Origin: Guptibacillus hwajinpoensis
GTDB lineage: Bacteria; Bacillota; Bacilli; Bacillales; Guptibacillaceae
Assembly (NCBI RefSeq): GCF_001039475.1
Contig: NZ_LELK01000001.1
Span: 1,213,735 to 1,277,734 of the forward strand
DNA length: 64,000 nucleotides
Reading direction: 5' to 3'
Each line of letters starts with the position of its first letter. Position 1 is the stretch's first letter. Positions 7,947-16,309 of the stretch are shown in pieces. Below the pieces are notes generated by a model, which saw nothing but the letters and a program-made list of their open reading frames with translations, was not told the origin of the DNA and did no database searches. A program made the position numbers and the translations under genes.

Positions 7947-9801
7947 TTTTTTCACTCCTAATTCCTATACGATTCTTATTCTGATCCACATGAGATGGTA
8001 GCGTAATTTGGAAGATGGTTCCTATTCCCTGTTTACTACTAACGTCAATGTGCCCTCCGTGCTCTTTTACTACTTTATAACTTACCATTAAACCAAGACC
8101 AGTTCCTTTCTCGGACGTTTGGTAGTATGGTTCTCCAAGTCGATCAATAAGATGAAGCGGAATACCGTCCCCATTGTCTTCAACTTCAATCATCACTTCA
8201 CTTCTCTTATCAGTGAGTGTAACTCGTAAAGTACCGCCAATAGACATAGATTCGATACCATTCTCAATGATATTCGTTAGGACTTGATTAATATGCGATC
8301 GGATGCATTCACAATAGATTTCTGCATCCCCATATACTTCAATCATATCAATACCGCTATCAATAGCCTTCGTAGACAGACGCTCAATCACTTCTTTGAG
8401 AAGTGTGTTCATATTAACAGACTCAAAGGAGGAGAATTCCCGCTTGGATAAAAGAAGAAACTCGTTCACAATTTCCTCTACCTGCTCCATTTCACTGCCA
8501 ACTACTTTTAAGAGTTCTTGATTAACGGAATCGTTCCCAGCTAGAAGCTGCAGAAATCCCTTTATCGTTGAAAGTGGATTTCTTATCTCGTGAGCCACTC
8601 CTGCAGCTAAATCACCAAGAACATGGCTTGTTTCTGTTTTACGCAAGTTTTCTTCAGCGTTTTTCATCTCAGTCACATCACGAATAATGACAAGGTGATG
8701 CCCTGGGTAAATATGATAGCTTAAAGTGAAATTAAACACTTGAGTTTCATTCGTTATAGGATTAATTCGTTTCCCTTCACCACTTCTGCCATATTCTGAT
8801 GAATGATCCCACATAATCTCACATTTATTCTCAAGTTCTGAGTAATGAGAATGAATCACAGAGTTATAATCAATATCAAACATTCGACAGCACGCACGAT
8901 TCAAATTAACAAATATACCTTCTTCATTTAATATAGCCATGCCATCCAGTGCGCCTTCAAATAATCTGCGAAAACGTTCTTCACTTTCTTTTAGTTCAAC
9001 GATCATTTTTTTCGTCTCTGTAATATCACGGTAAATGGTCATGTATAAATTTCCGTATATACTTTTCTTTGAAGTAAATTCAAGATGCTTCTTATTCCCG
9101 CCAGCCATCGTGAATTGAATATCACCTCGTATTTCTCCACGTTCTTCTAATTGTTTTTGAAACGATTTACCGATTGAAACGTTTGTACCTTCGAGGAAAT
9201 CAAATAAATTATATAATTTAATTTCCTCTCGGCTAAGATTAAATAGTTCACAAGCAGCAGGGTTTGCATCAACAATGGAACGATCCTCGTTCCAAATGAT
9301 GATCCCATCAAGAGCACACTCAAATACACTCGTTAATTTCTCTTGGTTCTCCATCATTTTATTAAGAAGATCGGTTTCTAACGTAACGTCTCTTATAATC
9401 GATAAATTCAGGTCTCTATATGCTTGTAGGGTGATAGACAGTTCAACAACCTTACGTTTTCCATTCATCAGAATGATTGGCAGTTTCTCTACAACGTACC
9501 CCTTTTCTTGTAACTCGCTCCTCATCTTCCTAAAGGCTTCTCTTCCTTCAGGAGCTACGTGATACCCAATGATTTTAGTCTTAATTGTTTCTTTATCAAG
9601 CTCGAATATCTCACAACAAGCCTGATTCACTTCAATAAGCGTTCCTTTTTGAGTTGATAATGTCATACCATCTCTCGAATGATTAAAAATATGATGAAGC
9701 TTATAGTTATTTTCAATTAGCTCGGTTTGTAGTTCAGTTGTTTCCTTAGAGCCGTCTTCAATTAAGGAAGAATTCCCTTTTCCTTCTTTTTTATATCCCA
9801 T
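7933..9801 (-). CDS. PAS-domain sensor histidine kinase (sporulation-kinase-like)
   Basis: A 622-residue kinase with no membrane segment or signal peptide, hence probably cytosolic. Three PAS domains span about residues 34-140, 153-262 and 273-378. A HisKA dimerisation helix follows with the phosphorylated His404 in GVAHEIRNPLSTIKGFLQLL, then the HATPase domain with the N box near 505-514, DNGDGI at 542-547 and GTGLGL at 566-571. The H-box type resembles KinA/KinE-like kinases that feed the Spo0A phosphorelay. No response regulator gene is adjacent, which fits an orphan phosphorelay kinase. The start is well defined (AAAGGAGA six bases upstream). Which kinase it corresponds to is not clear. 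Confidence 0.88.
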   Translation of the reverse strand: MGYKKEGKGNSSLIEDGSKETTELQTELIENNYKLHHIFNHSRDGMTLSTQKGTLIEVNQACCEIFELDKETIKTKIIGYHVAPEGREAFRKMRSELQEKGYVVEKLPIILMNGKRKVVELSITLQAYRDLNLSIIRDVTLETDLLNKMMENQEKLTSVFECALDGIIIWNEDRSIVDANPAACELFNLSREEIKLYNLFDFLEGTNVSIGKSFQKQLEERGEIRGDIQFTMAGGNKKHLEFTSKKSIYGNLYMTIYRDITETKKMIVELKESEERFRRLFEGALDGMAILNEEGIFVNLNRACCRMFDIDYNSVIHSHYSELENKCEIMWDHSSEYGRSGEGKRINPITNETQVFNFTLSYHIYPGHHLVIIRDVTEMKNAEENLRKTETSHVLGDLAAGVAHEIRNPLSTIKGFLQLLAGNDSVNQELLKVVGSEMEQVEEIVNEFLLLSKREFSSFESVNMNTLLKEVIERLSTKAIDSGIDMIEVYGDAEIYCECIRSHINQVLTNIIENGIESMSIGGTLRVTLTDKRSEVMIEVEDNGDGIPLHLIDRLGEPYYQTSEKGTGLGLMVSYKVVKEHGGHIDVSSKQGIGTIFQITLPSHVDQNKNRIGIRSEKSDCD

Positions 9802-9984
9802 AGGCGGTCTCCTTTTGGTGTCGTTGACGTAATTATATCATCTCTTTGTTCAAAACCTAAAAAATATCTCTTAGTATTTCGAATATTTACAAATAAGCGA
9901 AGAGTTATCTACACGTAACTAAGTATATACAATCCATGCTTGTACAAAATAATGAATGATTCCATTAACTAAAGGGTGAAGAAG

Positions 9985-10815
9985 ATGAAAAAACTTGCGA
10001 CAGCTCTATTTATGCTCTTACTTCTAACGCTACCTGTACAAGTATCTTCGCAAAACAGCATAAATCAAGTACTCCCTTTGGATGGAGAAGTGAAACTACT
10101 TAAATGGGAGAAAGCAGATGAAATAGTTCCGCGTAAATCGATTTTCACGATCGTTGATGTTGAAAGTGGCAAGTCTTTTCAAGTTCAAAGAAGGGCTGGT
10201 AGTCGGCATGCTGATATTCAACCGTTAACAAACAAAGATACGGAAGTAATGAAAGAAATTTATACAAAGTGGAGTTGGAAGCGCAGAGCTGCTATTGTAA
10301 TCGCTGATGGGCAAATGATAGCCGCCTCCATGAATGGGATGCCACACGGAGCAGGTGCATTAGACAATGGATTCAACGGGCACTTTTGTCTACACTTTCT
10401 AAACAGTACCACACACGGCTCATCTAGTCCTGATCCTGCACACAAACTAATGATACTTAAAGCAGCAGGTAAAATAGAGGAGCATTTAAGTAAACAAAGC
10501 CCCTCTGAAATAGTCGATTCTCTTATGATTGCTATTAATAATTCGGATACCACCCTCTTACGACAAATCGTTCCTTATGAACAGGTAAACTTAAAGTCCC
10601 TTTCTGGCATTCACGTTACGAATTGGAAAGTAATAAAAAGTGAACGATCTAAGAACAATCTATTTCTACATGAGAATGAAACAAAAGTCGAAGTCTATAT
10701 TAAAGAAAGTGGAACGATCACCACCGTCATTACTCTTCCTGCTAAACGCGATCCGCTATCTAGCCGATGGCGAGTTGATATCTCATCACTGCTTCAAATC
10801 GCTAATCAATCTTAA
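9985..10815 (+). CDS. Secreted protein of unknown function with conserved GHFCLHF domain
   Basis: A 276-residue protein with an N-terminal signal peptide (MKKLATALFMLLLLTLPVQVSS). The mature part holds a well conserved-looking block, RRAGSRHADIQPLTNKDT, then RRAAIVIADGQMIAASMNGM, PHGAGALDNGFNGHFCLHFL and NSTTHGSSSPDPAHKLM. I remember such blocks (His, Cys and Asp rich) in secreted or cell-wall proteins of Firmicutes but can assign no reaction; the conserved His and Cys residues suggest an enzyme. The C-terminal 90 residues look like a separate beta domain. The start is the ATG at 9985, six bases after GGGTG. It is followed 13 bases later by the DUF3892 gene, probably in one transcript. Confidence 0.65.
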   Translation: MKKLATALFMLLLLTLPVQVSSQNSINQVLPLDGEVKLLKWEKADEIVPRKSIFTIVDVESGKSFQVQRRAGSRHADIQPLTNKDTEVMKEIYTKWSWKRRAAIVIADGQMIAASMNGMPHGAGALDNGFNGHFCLHFLNSTTHGSSSPDPAHKLMILKAAGKIEEHLSKQSPSEIVDSLMIAINNSDTTLLRQIVPYEQVNLKSLSGIHVTNWKVIKSERSKNNLFLHENETKVEVYIKESGTITTVITLPAKRDPLSSRWRVDISSLLQIANQS

Positions 10816-10828
10816 GGAGATGATAAAC

Positions 10829-11125
10829 ATGGATCGTTTTGATAAAGCTTATCAAAATTATCTTAGCAATGGATCTGGAGGGGAAACACATCTAGAGAAT
10901 ACAGATGGCATGAGGATTACAGCAGTTCGGAAAAATGATGATGGTGACCTCATTGCATTCCAAACAAATACTGGAGAAGAGCTGGATTACCTTCAAGCAT
11001 TAGAAGCAGCAAAAAATGGTTCTCTATCAGGGATAGACGTTTTTCAAAAATACGGACGTGAAATTATTCGAAGCGAACCTGATGGATTAAAAGAAAATAA
11101 CTTGGATTATTTGCCGGAGTTTTAA
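10829..11125 (+). CDS. DUF3892 family protein
   Basis: A 98-residue protein carrying the DUF3892 pattern: ITAVRKNDDGDLIAFQTNTG, a Tyr-x-x-Ala helix (LDYLQALEAAKNGSLSG), and a C-terminus ending RSEPDGLKENNLDYLPEF. The function is unknown; members are small cytosolic proteins of Bacillales. The start is the ATG at 10829 behind AAGGAGAT; a longer upstream reading frame overlaps the preceding gene and has no ribosome site. It is the second gene of a unit with the secreted protein. Its stop codon lies only a few bases before repeat element B. Confidence 0.75.
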   Translation: MDRFDKAYQNYLSNGSGGETHLENTDGMRITAVRKNDDGDLIAFQTNTGEELDYLQALEAAKNGSLSGIDVFQKYGREIIRSEPDGLKENNLDYLPEF

Positions 11126-11126
11126 T

Positions 11127-11316
11127 GTGGTTTGGCTCTATTAGGGTGGGTTAACTTTCGCTCCAGGGTGCTGGTGCTAAGTGTAATTTTTTCAATAACA
11201 ATCATTTAAACAACAGCACATAGCTAATTGGAGCGGAAGGATGCTCGACTCCTGCATCCTGGAGCGGAAATCACCACCCCATATTTTTATAGCAACAATG
11301 TCTACGAAAAGAGCCC
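11127..11316. repeat. Repeat element B: inverted composite with deleted core
   Basis: A decayed forward half (GGCTCTATTAGGG..., CGCTCCAGG at about 11159) is joined to a reversed unit (about 11215-11316) ending CTACGAAAAGAGCCC. Most of the GC-rich core of the reversed unit is missing: GCTCGACTCCTG is joined directly to CATCCTGGAGCGG. TTTAAT occurs at 11121-11126 and again at 11317-11322 and may be the target duplication. It lies between the DUF3892 stop and the hairpin at 11331. Confidence 0.75.
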
Positions 11317-11330
11317 TTTAATAAACCATT

Positions 11331-11366
11331 AAAAAACGGCATCTCGAAATAATCGAGATGCCGTTT
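11331..11366 (-). terminator. Terminator after tRNA-Val
   Basis: A 14-bp stem (AAACGGCATCTCGA / TCGAGATGCCGTTT). The T-run is on the minus strand, 15 bases past the tRNA 3' end. It may also act on the DUF3892 transcript from the other side. Confidence 0.85.
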
Positions 11367-11380
11367 GAATTAGTTATGTA

Positions 11381-11456
11381 TGGTGATCCGTATTGGGCTC
11401 GAACCAACGACCTCTACCCTGTCAAGGTAGCGCTCTCCCAACTGAGCTAACGGATC
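11381..11456 (-). tRNA. tRNA-Val (anticodon GAC)
   Basis: A 76-base cloverleaf on the minus strand. The acceptor stem is GATCCGT/ACGGATC, the D stem GCTC/GAGC with loop AGTTGGGA, the anticodon stem CTACC/GGTAG enclosing TTGACAG (anticodon GAC, reading GUC and GUU), and the T arm GTTGG-TTCGAGC-CCAAT. The discriminator is A and the CCA end is encoded. A sigma-A promoter lies just upstream and a terminator just downstream. Confidence 0.95.
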
Positions 11457-11473
11457 AATTAAAGACATTTATA

Positions 11474-11503
11474 AATATACCCGAGGAATTCAATTTCTGT
11501 CAA
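11474..11503 (-). promoter_or_regulatory. Sigma-A promoter of tRNA-Val
   Basis: Minus strand: a perfect -35 TTGACA (11503-11498), an 18-base spacer and a -10 TATATT (11479-11474). Transcription would start about 10 bases before the tRNA 5' end. Confidence 0.75.
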
Positions 11504-11526
11504 TACTTTCTTGTGAAATAGTACGA

Positions 11527-11549
11527 TAAAGGAGCACTGTATGTGCTCC
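11527..11549 (-). terminator. Weak terminator after the YutG-like gene
   Basis: Stem GGAGCAC/GTGCTCC with a 5-base loop, followed on the minus strand by TTTAT. It lies eight bases past the stop. Confidence 0.55.
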
Positions 11550-11556
11550 CTCTTAA

Positions 11557-12111
11557 CTAACCAATTCTTTCTTCTTTATCTCTTTTCTCACGCTCTTCTT
11601 TATCAAGTGCTTCTTCACGATCTCTTAATCGATGAGCAAGGCGACTTGAAGCATTCGCTGCGATACTAGCAATAAGGTCATCTAAGAAAGTGTGAACGCC
11701 TTTGCCTTCTTTCGTATCAAGTTTCTCGATGATACCGAACTTCTGTTTATCAAGATGACCAAACGTTGTAACGGCAATGCTACCATAGCCAAATACGGCA
11801 CCAAGCGCAATTGTCTCATCTACACCGAATAAACCTTCATCTGTTTCAACAATCGATTGAAGAGGCTCGGATAGCTTTCCTTGTTCAGCAAGCTTGTCCA
11901 GTTCAACTCCAACTAGCACGGCATGCTGAATTTCGCGTTTTGTAAGGACTGCCTCTACACTTTCCGTACAATCAGCCATCGATAAATCTTCTACATATGG
12001 AGATTGCATTTCGAATACAATCTCTGCGATATCCTCAATTGTAACACCACGTTCTTTAATTAGGGCTTTCGCTGCTGCCTCTGTTTCTCTACTATGCACA
12101 CGTTTTCTCAT
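11557..12111 (-). CDS. YutG-like protein of the phosphatidylglycerophosphatase A family
   Basis: A 184-residue cytosolic protein resembling B. subtilis YutG, which is placed in the PgpA family. Key stretches are RGVTIEDIAEIVFEMQ, LTKREIQHAVLVGVELDKLA, PLQSIVETDEGLFGVDETIA and GVHTFLDDLIASIAANASSR. Unlike enteric PgpA it has no obvious membrane helices at its ends, so the phosphatase role is only family-based. The start is the ATG at 12111 with GAGGGGT six bases upstream; the open frame extends 11 codons further without a ribosome site. The C-terminus is a highly charged helix (DKEEREKRDKEERIG). It is divergent from yjcH. Confidence 0.72.
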   Translation of the reverse strand: MRKRVHSRETEAAAKALIKERGVTIEDIAEIVFEMQSPYVEDLSMADCTESVEAVLTKREIQHAVLVGVELDKLAEQGKLSEPLQSIVETDEGLFGVDETIALGAVFGYGSIAVTTFGHLDKQKFGIIEKLDTKEGKGVHTFLDDLIASIAANASSRLAHRLRDREEALDKEEREKRDKEERIG

Positions 12112-12294
12112 GATAGAACCCCTCTCTGTAAACACATAATGCATCTATGTTAGAATCATTATATCACTTACTATTTTTAGATTGTCAAATAAAGTGAAAA
12201 TTTCAACCAATCACATTATAGCAGGTGAATCACCCATTTGCTTGTGAGATAATGACTTATTAGAATTCCTAACAACGATTCAGGAGGCACTGAC

Positions 12295-13017
12295 ATGAAC
12301 AGAGGTACATACAAAGATGAAACAATTTACAGTAATTATCTAAATGAAGAAATTCCATTTCAAGTTTATTTACCTTACAACTATTCACCGCTTTATAAAT
12401 ATTCGTTTTTAATCGCGAATGATGGTAGCGATTACTTTAAACTAGGTAGACTTGGTCGCACAGCTGATGAACTTATTGAAAACGATGAGATTGAAGAACT
12501 AATTATCGTAGGCATTCCATATAAGAGCGTTGAAGATCGTTGGAGAAAATACCATCCAGACGGTGAGCAGAGCGATGATTACTTAAGGTTTCTTGCGAAT
12601 GAACTCGTTCCCTATCTAGATAAGGAATATGCAACTTACCATCTTGGCTACGGTAGAGGGTTAATCGGTGACTCACTTGCAGCAACCGTTGCATTACGAG
12701 CTGCACTTGACTATCCCCGTACATTTGGCAGAGCTATTCTTCATTCACCATTTGTGAATGAAGAAATAATGGAGAAAGTGCAAAAATTCCCTGAACCTGA
12801 GCTGATTGACATTTATCACATCATTGGAACGGAAGAAACGGAAGTTCCGACGACAGATGGTAAGACAAAGAATTTTATTGAGCCAAATCGTGAGCTTAAC
12901 CAAATCATTGATGATAAAGGTTTTGATTATTTTTATGATGAATTCGAGGGTGGTCATCTTTGGAAGCATTGGCAGCCGGACATGAAACGGGCGCTTTTGC
13001 ACATGTTTAAACTGTAA
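12295..13017 (+). CDS. yjcH: YjcH, alpha/beta-hydrolase esterase-like protein
   Basis: A 240-residue protein of the esterase-D-like alpha/beta hydrolase fold. A nucleophile elbow is visible as LIGDSLAATVALRAAL near residue 126, an oxyanion-strand FLIANDGSDYFKLG near 41, and the catalytic His is probably in GGHLWKHWQP near the end. The elbow reads GDSLA rather than the canonical GxSxG. The substrate is unknown. It is followed by yjcG and yjcF in the same direction, the gene order of B. subtilis, which supports orthology. The start ATG has CAGGAGGCACTGAC upstream. Confidence 0.82.
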   Translation: MNRGTYKDETIYSNYLNEEIPFQVYLPYNYSPLYKYSFLIANDGSDYFKLGRLGRTADELIENDEIEELIIVGIPYKSVEDRWRKYHPDGEQSDDYLRFLANELVPYLDKEYATYHLGYGRGLIGDSLAATVALRAALDYPRTFGRAILHSPFVNEEIMEKVQKFPEPELIDIYHIIGTEETEVPTTDGKTKNFIEPNRELNQIIDDKGFDYFYDEFEGGHLWKHWQPDMKRALLHMFKL

Positions 13018-13126
13018 TAGTCTCTACCATTTCTTATTTTTGAATTTTTGGTATAATTATAAATGGAACATTATATGACTCGTCCATCTATGACTATCGA
13101 GTACATCAACCAGGAGGGAATGGAAT

Positions 13127-13642
13127 ATGAAATACGGCATTGCAATTTTCCCATCGAAAAAACTACAAGACGTTGCTAACTCCTACCGTAAACGTTATGA
13201 TCCGCATTATGCGCTCATTCCACCACACTTGACGCTCAGGGAAGGCTTTGATGCAACAGAAGAAGAAATCCAGAAGCTAACACCTGTATTGCACAAGATT
13301 TCTGACGAATCGAAACCATTTTCTTTGCATGTTTATAAAGTTGGATCGTTTAATCCTGTTAATAATGTCATTTACCTTAAAGTAAAGGAAAACGAAGTAC
13401 TAGATGATTTACACCGACAGTTGAATCCAGTAGAAGCATTGTCAGAAAGAGATTATAACTTTGTCCCACACATTACGATCGCTCAAAACCTTTCGGATGA
13501 TGAGCATTCTGACGTATACGGAAGCATGAAGATGAAAGAAGTTAACCATGAAGAATTAATTGATCGATTCCAGCTCTTATATCAGCTTGAAAATGGGATG
13601 TGGACTGTTTTTGAAACGTTCCACCTTGGCAAAGTTCGCTAA
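13127..13642 (+). CDS. yjcG: YjcG, 2H phosphoesterase superfamily protein
   Basis: A 171-residue member of the 2H phosphoesterase (2'-5' RNA ligase-like) family. The two H-x-T/S-x motifs that form the active site are PPHLTLREG near residue 43 and PHITIAQN near 119. Family members cleave or join 2',3'-cyclic phosphates, but YjcG itself has no proven substrate. The length matches the B. subtilis protein. It lies between yjcH and yjcF; its stop codon shares one base with the yjcF start (TAATG), so the two are translationally coupled. Confidence 0.87.
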   Translation: MKYGIAIFPSKKLQDVANSYRKRYDPHYALIPPHLTLREGFDATEEEIQKLTPVLHKISDESKPFSLHVYKVGSFNPVNNVIYLKVKENEVLDDLHRQLNPVEALSERDYNFVPHITIAQNLSDDEHSDVYGSMKMKEVNHEELIDRFQLLYQLENGMWTVFETFHLGKVR

Positions 13643-14064
13643 TGATAGTGAAGGTCGTCGAATCTAAGAATGAGCTAGATGATGCATTTACGGTAAGAAA
13701 TACTGTTTTTGTAGAAGAGCAAAAAGTTCCGGCTGAACTTGAAATAGATGAGCACGAAAATGACGCAACTCATTTTGTAGCTTATGATGATCGAACTCCT
13801 GTGGCTGCTGGTCGCATTAGAGTAGTCGATCAAATGGCTAAAGTTGAGCGGATTTGCGTATTAAGTTCTTATCGAAAAACGGGTCTTGGCCAAGAATTAA
13901 TGAGTACAATCGAAGAACAAGCAGAGAAACTGAAGCTCTCCAAAATGAAGCTTAATGCACAATTGTCGGCAGTAGGATTCTACAATAAGCTTGGGTACGA
14001 AACAGTTTCTGGAGAATTTATGGACGCAGGTATCCCCCACGTAACAATGACGAAAGAACTTTGA
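13642..14064 (+). CDS. yjcF: YjcF, GNAT-family acetyltransferase
   Basis: A 140-residue GNAT N-acetyltransferase. Motif A, the acetyl-CoA pyrophosphate loop, is seen as VERICVLSSYRKTGLGQELM (R/Q-x-x-G-x-G/A type), preceded by VAAGRIRVVD and followed by NAQLSAVGFYNKLGYETVSG. The start VFVEEQKVPAELEID region is typical of the ElaA/YjcF subgroup. The acceptor is unknown. It is last in the yjcHGF group and is followed at once by a clear terminator. Confidence 0.88.
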   Translation: MIVKVVESKNELDDAFTVRNTVFVEEQKVPAELEIDEHENDATHFVAYDDRTPVAAGRIRVVDQMAKVERICVLSSYRKTGLGQELMSTIEEQAEKLKLSKMKLNAQLSAVGFYNKLGYETVSGEFMDAGIPHVTMTKEL

Positions 14065-14089
14065 CACTGGTAATCGCCAGTGTCTTTTT
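14063..14089 (+). terminator. Terminator of yjcHGF
   Basis: Stem GACACTGG/CCAGTGTC with a 6-base loop followed by TTTTT; it begins in the yjcF stop codon. Confidence 0.88.
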
Positions 14090-14254
14090 GTATTCTTACA
14101 TCACTTTGGATTATCCAAATACCTTACTCTTACTTCCAGGAGATTTGAATTGGTTCGTTTTTTTTACAACTAGAAAAAGTAAACTACTTTATAATTAATT
14201 CACCTTCCTTTCGCACATGCTAAGAAAGCAAATCGAAACGGAGAAGGTGTTCCT

Positions 14255-14932
14255 TTGAATATTGGATCTATTACGCTTGAGTTACTCGTTGGTTTCGTCG
14301 CGTTATTGATTCTAACAAAAGCTCTAGGTAAAACGCAGATAACCCAAATCACACCTTTCGACTTTATTTCTTCCCTTGTACTTGGAGAACTAGTTGGAAA
14401 TGCCATTTATGATAAGCATGTTAATATCTTTTCAATTATGTATTCCGTTTTCCTTTGGGGCATTTTAATTTACTTTGTTGAATGGATTACTCAAAAATTT
14501 CGCGGCACCAGAGCAATCCTTGAAGGAAGTCCAGCCATTGTCATTCATAACGGTCAAATCAAGCGAGATCAGCTAAAGAAAAACAAACTTGATATCAATC
14601 AACTTCAAAACCTTTTAAGGCAAAAAGACGTCTTCTCTATGCAAGAAATTGAATTTGCTGTACTTGAAACGAATGGAAGCATTAGTGTTCTTAAAAAATC
14701 AGGTTATCAACAAACAACTAGAGAAGATCTGAATCTGAAACCAGAGAGAAGTTATTTAGCATATTCGATTATTTCTGATGGAAAAGTGGATTGGGGGAAT
14801 TTGAAGGAAGCTGGCCTAGATGAAAACTGGCTTAATAAAACCCTAAAAAAACATAAGATCGACCACCCAGAGCAAGTTTTACTACTGGAGTGGAAAGTAG
14901 ATGAAGGGGTCTTTTTGCAGAAAATGGATTAA
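14255..14932 (+). CDS. DUF421 (YetF/YrbG-like) membrane protein
   Basis: A 225-residue protein with three N-terminal hydrophobic segments and a cytosolic C-terminal half, the arrangement of DUF421 proteins (YetF, YkjA, YdfR, YcaP). Family stretches visible are LLILTKALGKTQITQITPFD, FISSLVLGELVGNAIYD and the cytosolic GSPAIVIHNGQIKRDQLKKN followed by LLRQKDVFSMQEIEFAVLET. Some spore formers use such proteins (SpoVA-linked YetF-like) in spore membranes, but that role is not shown here. The start is TTG at 14255 with GGAGAAGGTG upstream. It stands alone on the plus strand. Confidence 0.82.
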   Translation: MNIGSITLELLVGFVALLILTKALGKTQITQITPFDFISSLVLGELVGNAIYDKHVNIFSIMYSVFLWGILIYFVEWITQKFRGTRAILEGSPAIVIHNGQIKRDQLKKNKLDINQLQNLLRQKDVFSMQEIEFAVLETNGSISVLKKSGYQQTTREDLNLKPERSYLAYSIISDGKVDWGNLKEAGLDENWLNKTLKKHKIDHPEQVLLLEWKVDEGVFLQKMD

Positions 14933-14962
14933 TAAAAAAAAGAGCAGATACTTCCTGCTCTT
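14933..14962 (-). terminator. Terminator of the 87-residue protein gene
   Basis: Stem AAGAGCAG/CTGCTCTT with a 7-base loop and an eight-T run on the minus strand; it overlaps the stop codon. Confidence 0.85.
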
Positions 14963-15224
14963 AAAACCAAGAAAATCCTTTTGGTTCATCGTTCTCACTG
15001 GCTTCTTCATTCTGGTCTTTACTTTCACTTTGTTCATTCTCTTCACTTGTATCGTTTGAACTTGGTCCAAAGAAACCCCACGGATCTTTGCGAACATCTC
15101 TAGGTTCCTCTTGTTGTTCTTCTCTTTTGTGGTGATTTCGTTCATCGTGAATAATGACTTCATCTGCTTTAACAATTAATTTATTAACATGAATTACTTT
15201 TGGCTTTCTTTTCTTTTCAGACAT
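14961..15224 (-). CDS. Putative spore protein, acidic, unknown family
   Basis: An 87-residue protein with a basic start (MSEKKRKPKVIHVNKLIVKA), a His-rich middle (IIHDERNHHKREEQQEE), a WGFF patch and a long acidic, Ser/Asn/Glu-rich tail ending KGFSWF. It has no signal peptide. I recognise no family. The start has AAAGGGGGAAGG upstream. A perfect sigma-K -10 sequence (CATAGGATA, 15265-15257) lies 33 bases before the ATG, and the following genes look like coat genes, so a mother-cell coat or crust protein is the best guess. The assignment rests on context and promoter motif only. Confidence 0.6.
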   Translation of the reverse strand: MSEKKRKPKVIHVNKLIVKADEVIIHDERNHHKREEQQEEPRDVRKDPWGFFGPSSNDTSEENEQSESKDQNEEASENDEPKGFSWF

Positions 15225-15256
15225 TCAGTGCCTTCCCCCTTTTTACTAATACACAG

Positions 15257-15265
15257 TATCCTATG
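15257..15265 (-). promoter_or_regulatory. Candidate sigma-K -10 element
   Basis: Minus strand CATAGGATA, a full match to CATANNNTA, 33 bases before the 87-residue gene. The -35 match (AC) was not clear. Confidence 0.45.
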
Positions 15266-15302
15266 CACAGGAATCTCTTTGGGTATGGGCAACTTAGATG
15301 AA

Positions 15303-16214
15303 CTAATAACTGATCGCGATTTGATTGGCGACTCTGATTCGATAATTGTCACTTTGGAAATATACAAATCCTTCGATACTAACCGCCTCTTTGAACTCAG
15401 ATTTAATCGGTATCTGGAAATTGTTAATTCCGATTTGTTCACCAGGCTTTAGCGTGATCGGTTGAAGTGGCGCGACCCATATTTCTCCTTTCTCTTTCGA
15501 TTTATCATACCAATCATGATCAGTGTAAACCCACTGGATTTGTTCGTTAGAATTAGCTCCTCTTGTTTCTGCTTCTTCAATTGAAAAGATTTTCCCTTTC
15601 AATGTCGCTTTCTCAAATGGATTAAAGCGAAAGCATACAATTGGAGTATGAAGATTTGTGTTCCCTCTGTTCTCGATTGTCAAATCCCCTCTAATAATCA
15701 ATAATTTGTTATCACTTAAGATCAGCGACGTATTAAAGTAACCAATGGCATAATTCTCTTCAACCTCTTCATTTTTAATAACATCAAGCTCAATTTCCGG
15801 GGCTGTCATGTACTTTGCTCTTTTTTCTAGCGATTTCACTTTTCCTTTTAAATGATCAAGCATTTTATCTTTTTCATTAATCTCAATTTGCATATCAGCG
15901 AGTAAAGCTTCATAGCTTTTTATTTTAACTTCATATATTTTCTTAGTGTTGTTAGCCACACTGTTCTTTTCGATTTCAATGATTTTCTCTACATTTTCTT
16001 TTGTTTTGGTTTCAAGATCTTGCTGTAACTCTTCTAATTCCTTTTTCAATTGATCCAACTGTTCATCCGTTTCTTTTTTTGAAGATAACTCGGCTTCAAA
16101 CGTTTGAAGTTGATCTTTTGCAAAGATTAACTCTTTCTCAAGCTCTAGCGATTTCTCCTGAAAGAACTTTGTGCGTGAAATCAAACGGGAATAACTTAGC
16201 TTTTCTCCTTGCAT
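15303..16214 (-). CDS. Coiled-coil protein with C-terminal beta domain, unknown
   Basis: A 303-residue protein. Residues about 10-135 are a continuous heptad-rich coiled coil (KETDEQLDQLKKELEELQQD and following); the rest (about 150-303) looks like a beta-rich domain (IIRGDLTIENRGNTNLHTPI, ICFRFNPFEKATLKG, then GEQIGINNFQIPIKSEF). No signal peptide or membrane segment is present. I recognise no family. The start at 16214 has AGGAGGGAGG upstream. It lies between two putative coat genes on the same strand, just after the terminator of the Cys-rich gene, so a structural role on the spore surface is plausible but unproven. Confidence 0.65.
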   Translation of the reverse strand: MQGEKLSYSRLISRTKFFQEKSLELEKELIFAKDQLQTFEAELSSKKETDEQLDQLKKELEELQQDLETKTKENVEKIIEIEKNSVANNTKKIYEVKIKSYEALLADMQIEINEKDKMLDHLKGKVKSLEKRAKYMTAPEIELDVIKNEEVEENYAIGYFNTSLILSDNKLLIIRGDLTIENRGNTNLHTPIVCFRFNPFEKATLKGKIFSIEEAETRGANSNEQIQWVYTDHDWYDKSKEKGEIWVAPLQPITLKPGEQIGINNFQIPIKSEFKEAVSIEGFVYFQSDNYRIRVANQIAISY

Positions 16215-16273
16215 GGATCTTCCTCCCTCCTAACAGAAACTCATCCTCTTTTATATGTATGCTTTTTCATAAC

Positions 16274-16304
16274 AAAAAAGTGCAGGAAATGAAATCCTGC
16301 ACTT
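16274..16304 (-). terminator. Terminator of the Cys-rich spore protein gene
   Basis: Stem AAGTGCAGGA/TCCTGCACTT with a 7-base loop and TTTTTT on the minus strand, just past the stop at 16310. Confidence 0.88.
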
Positions 16305-16309
16305 AACTT

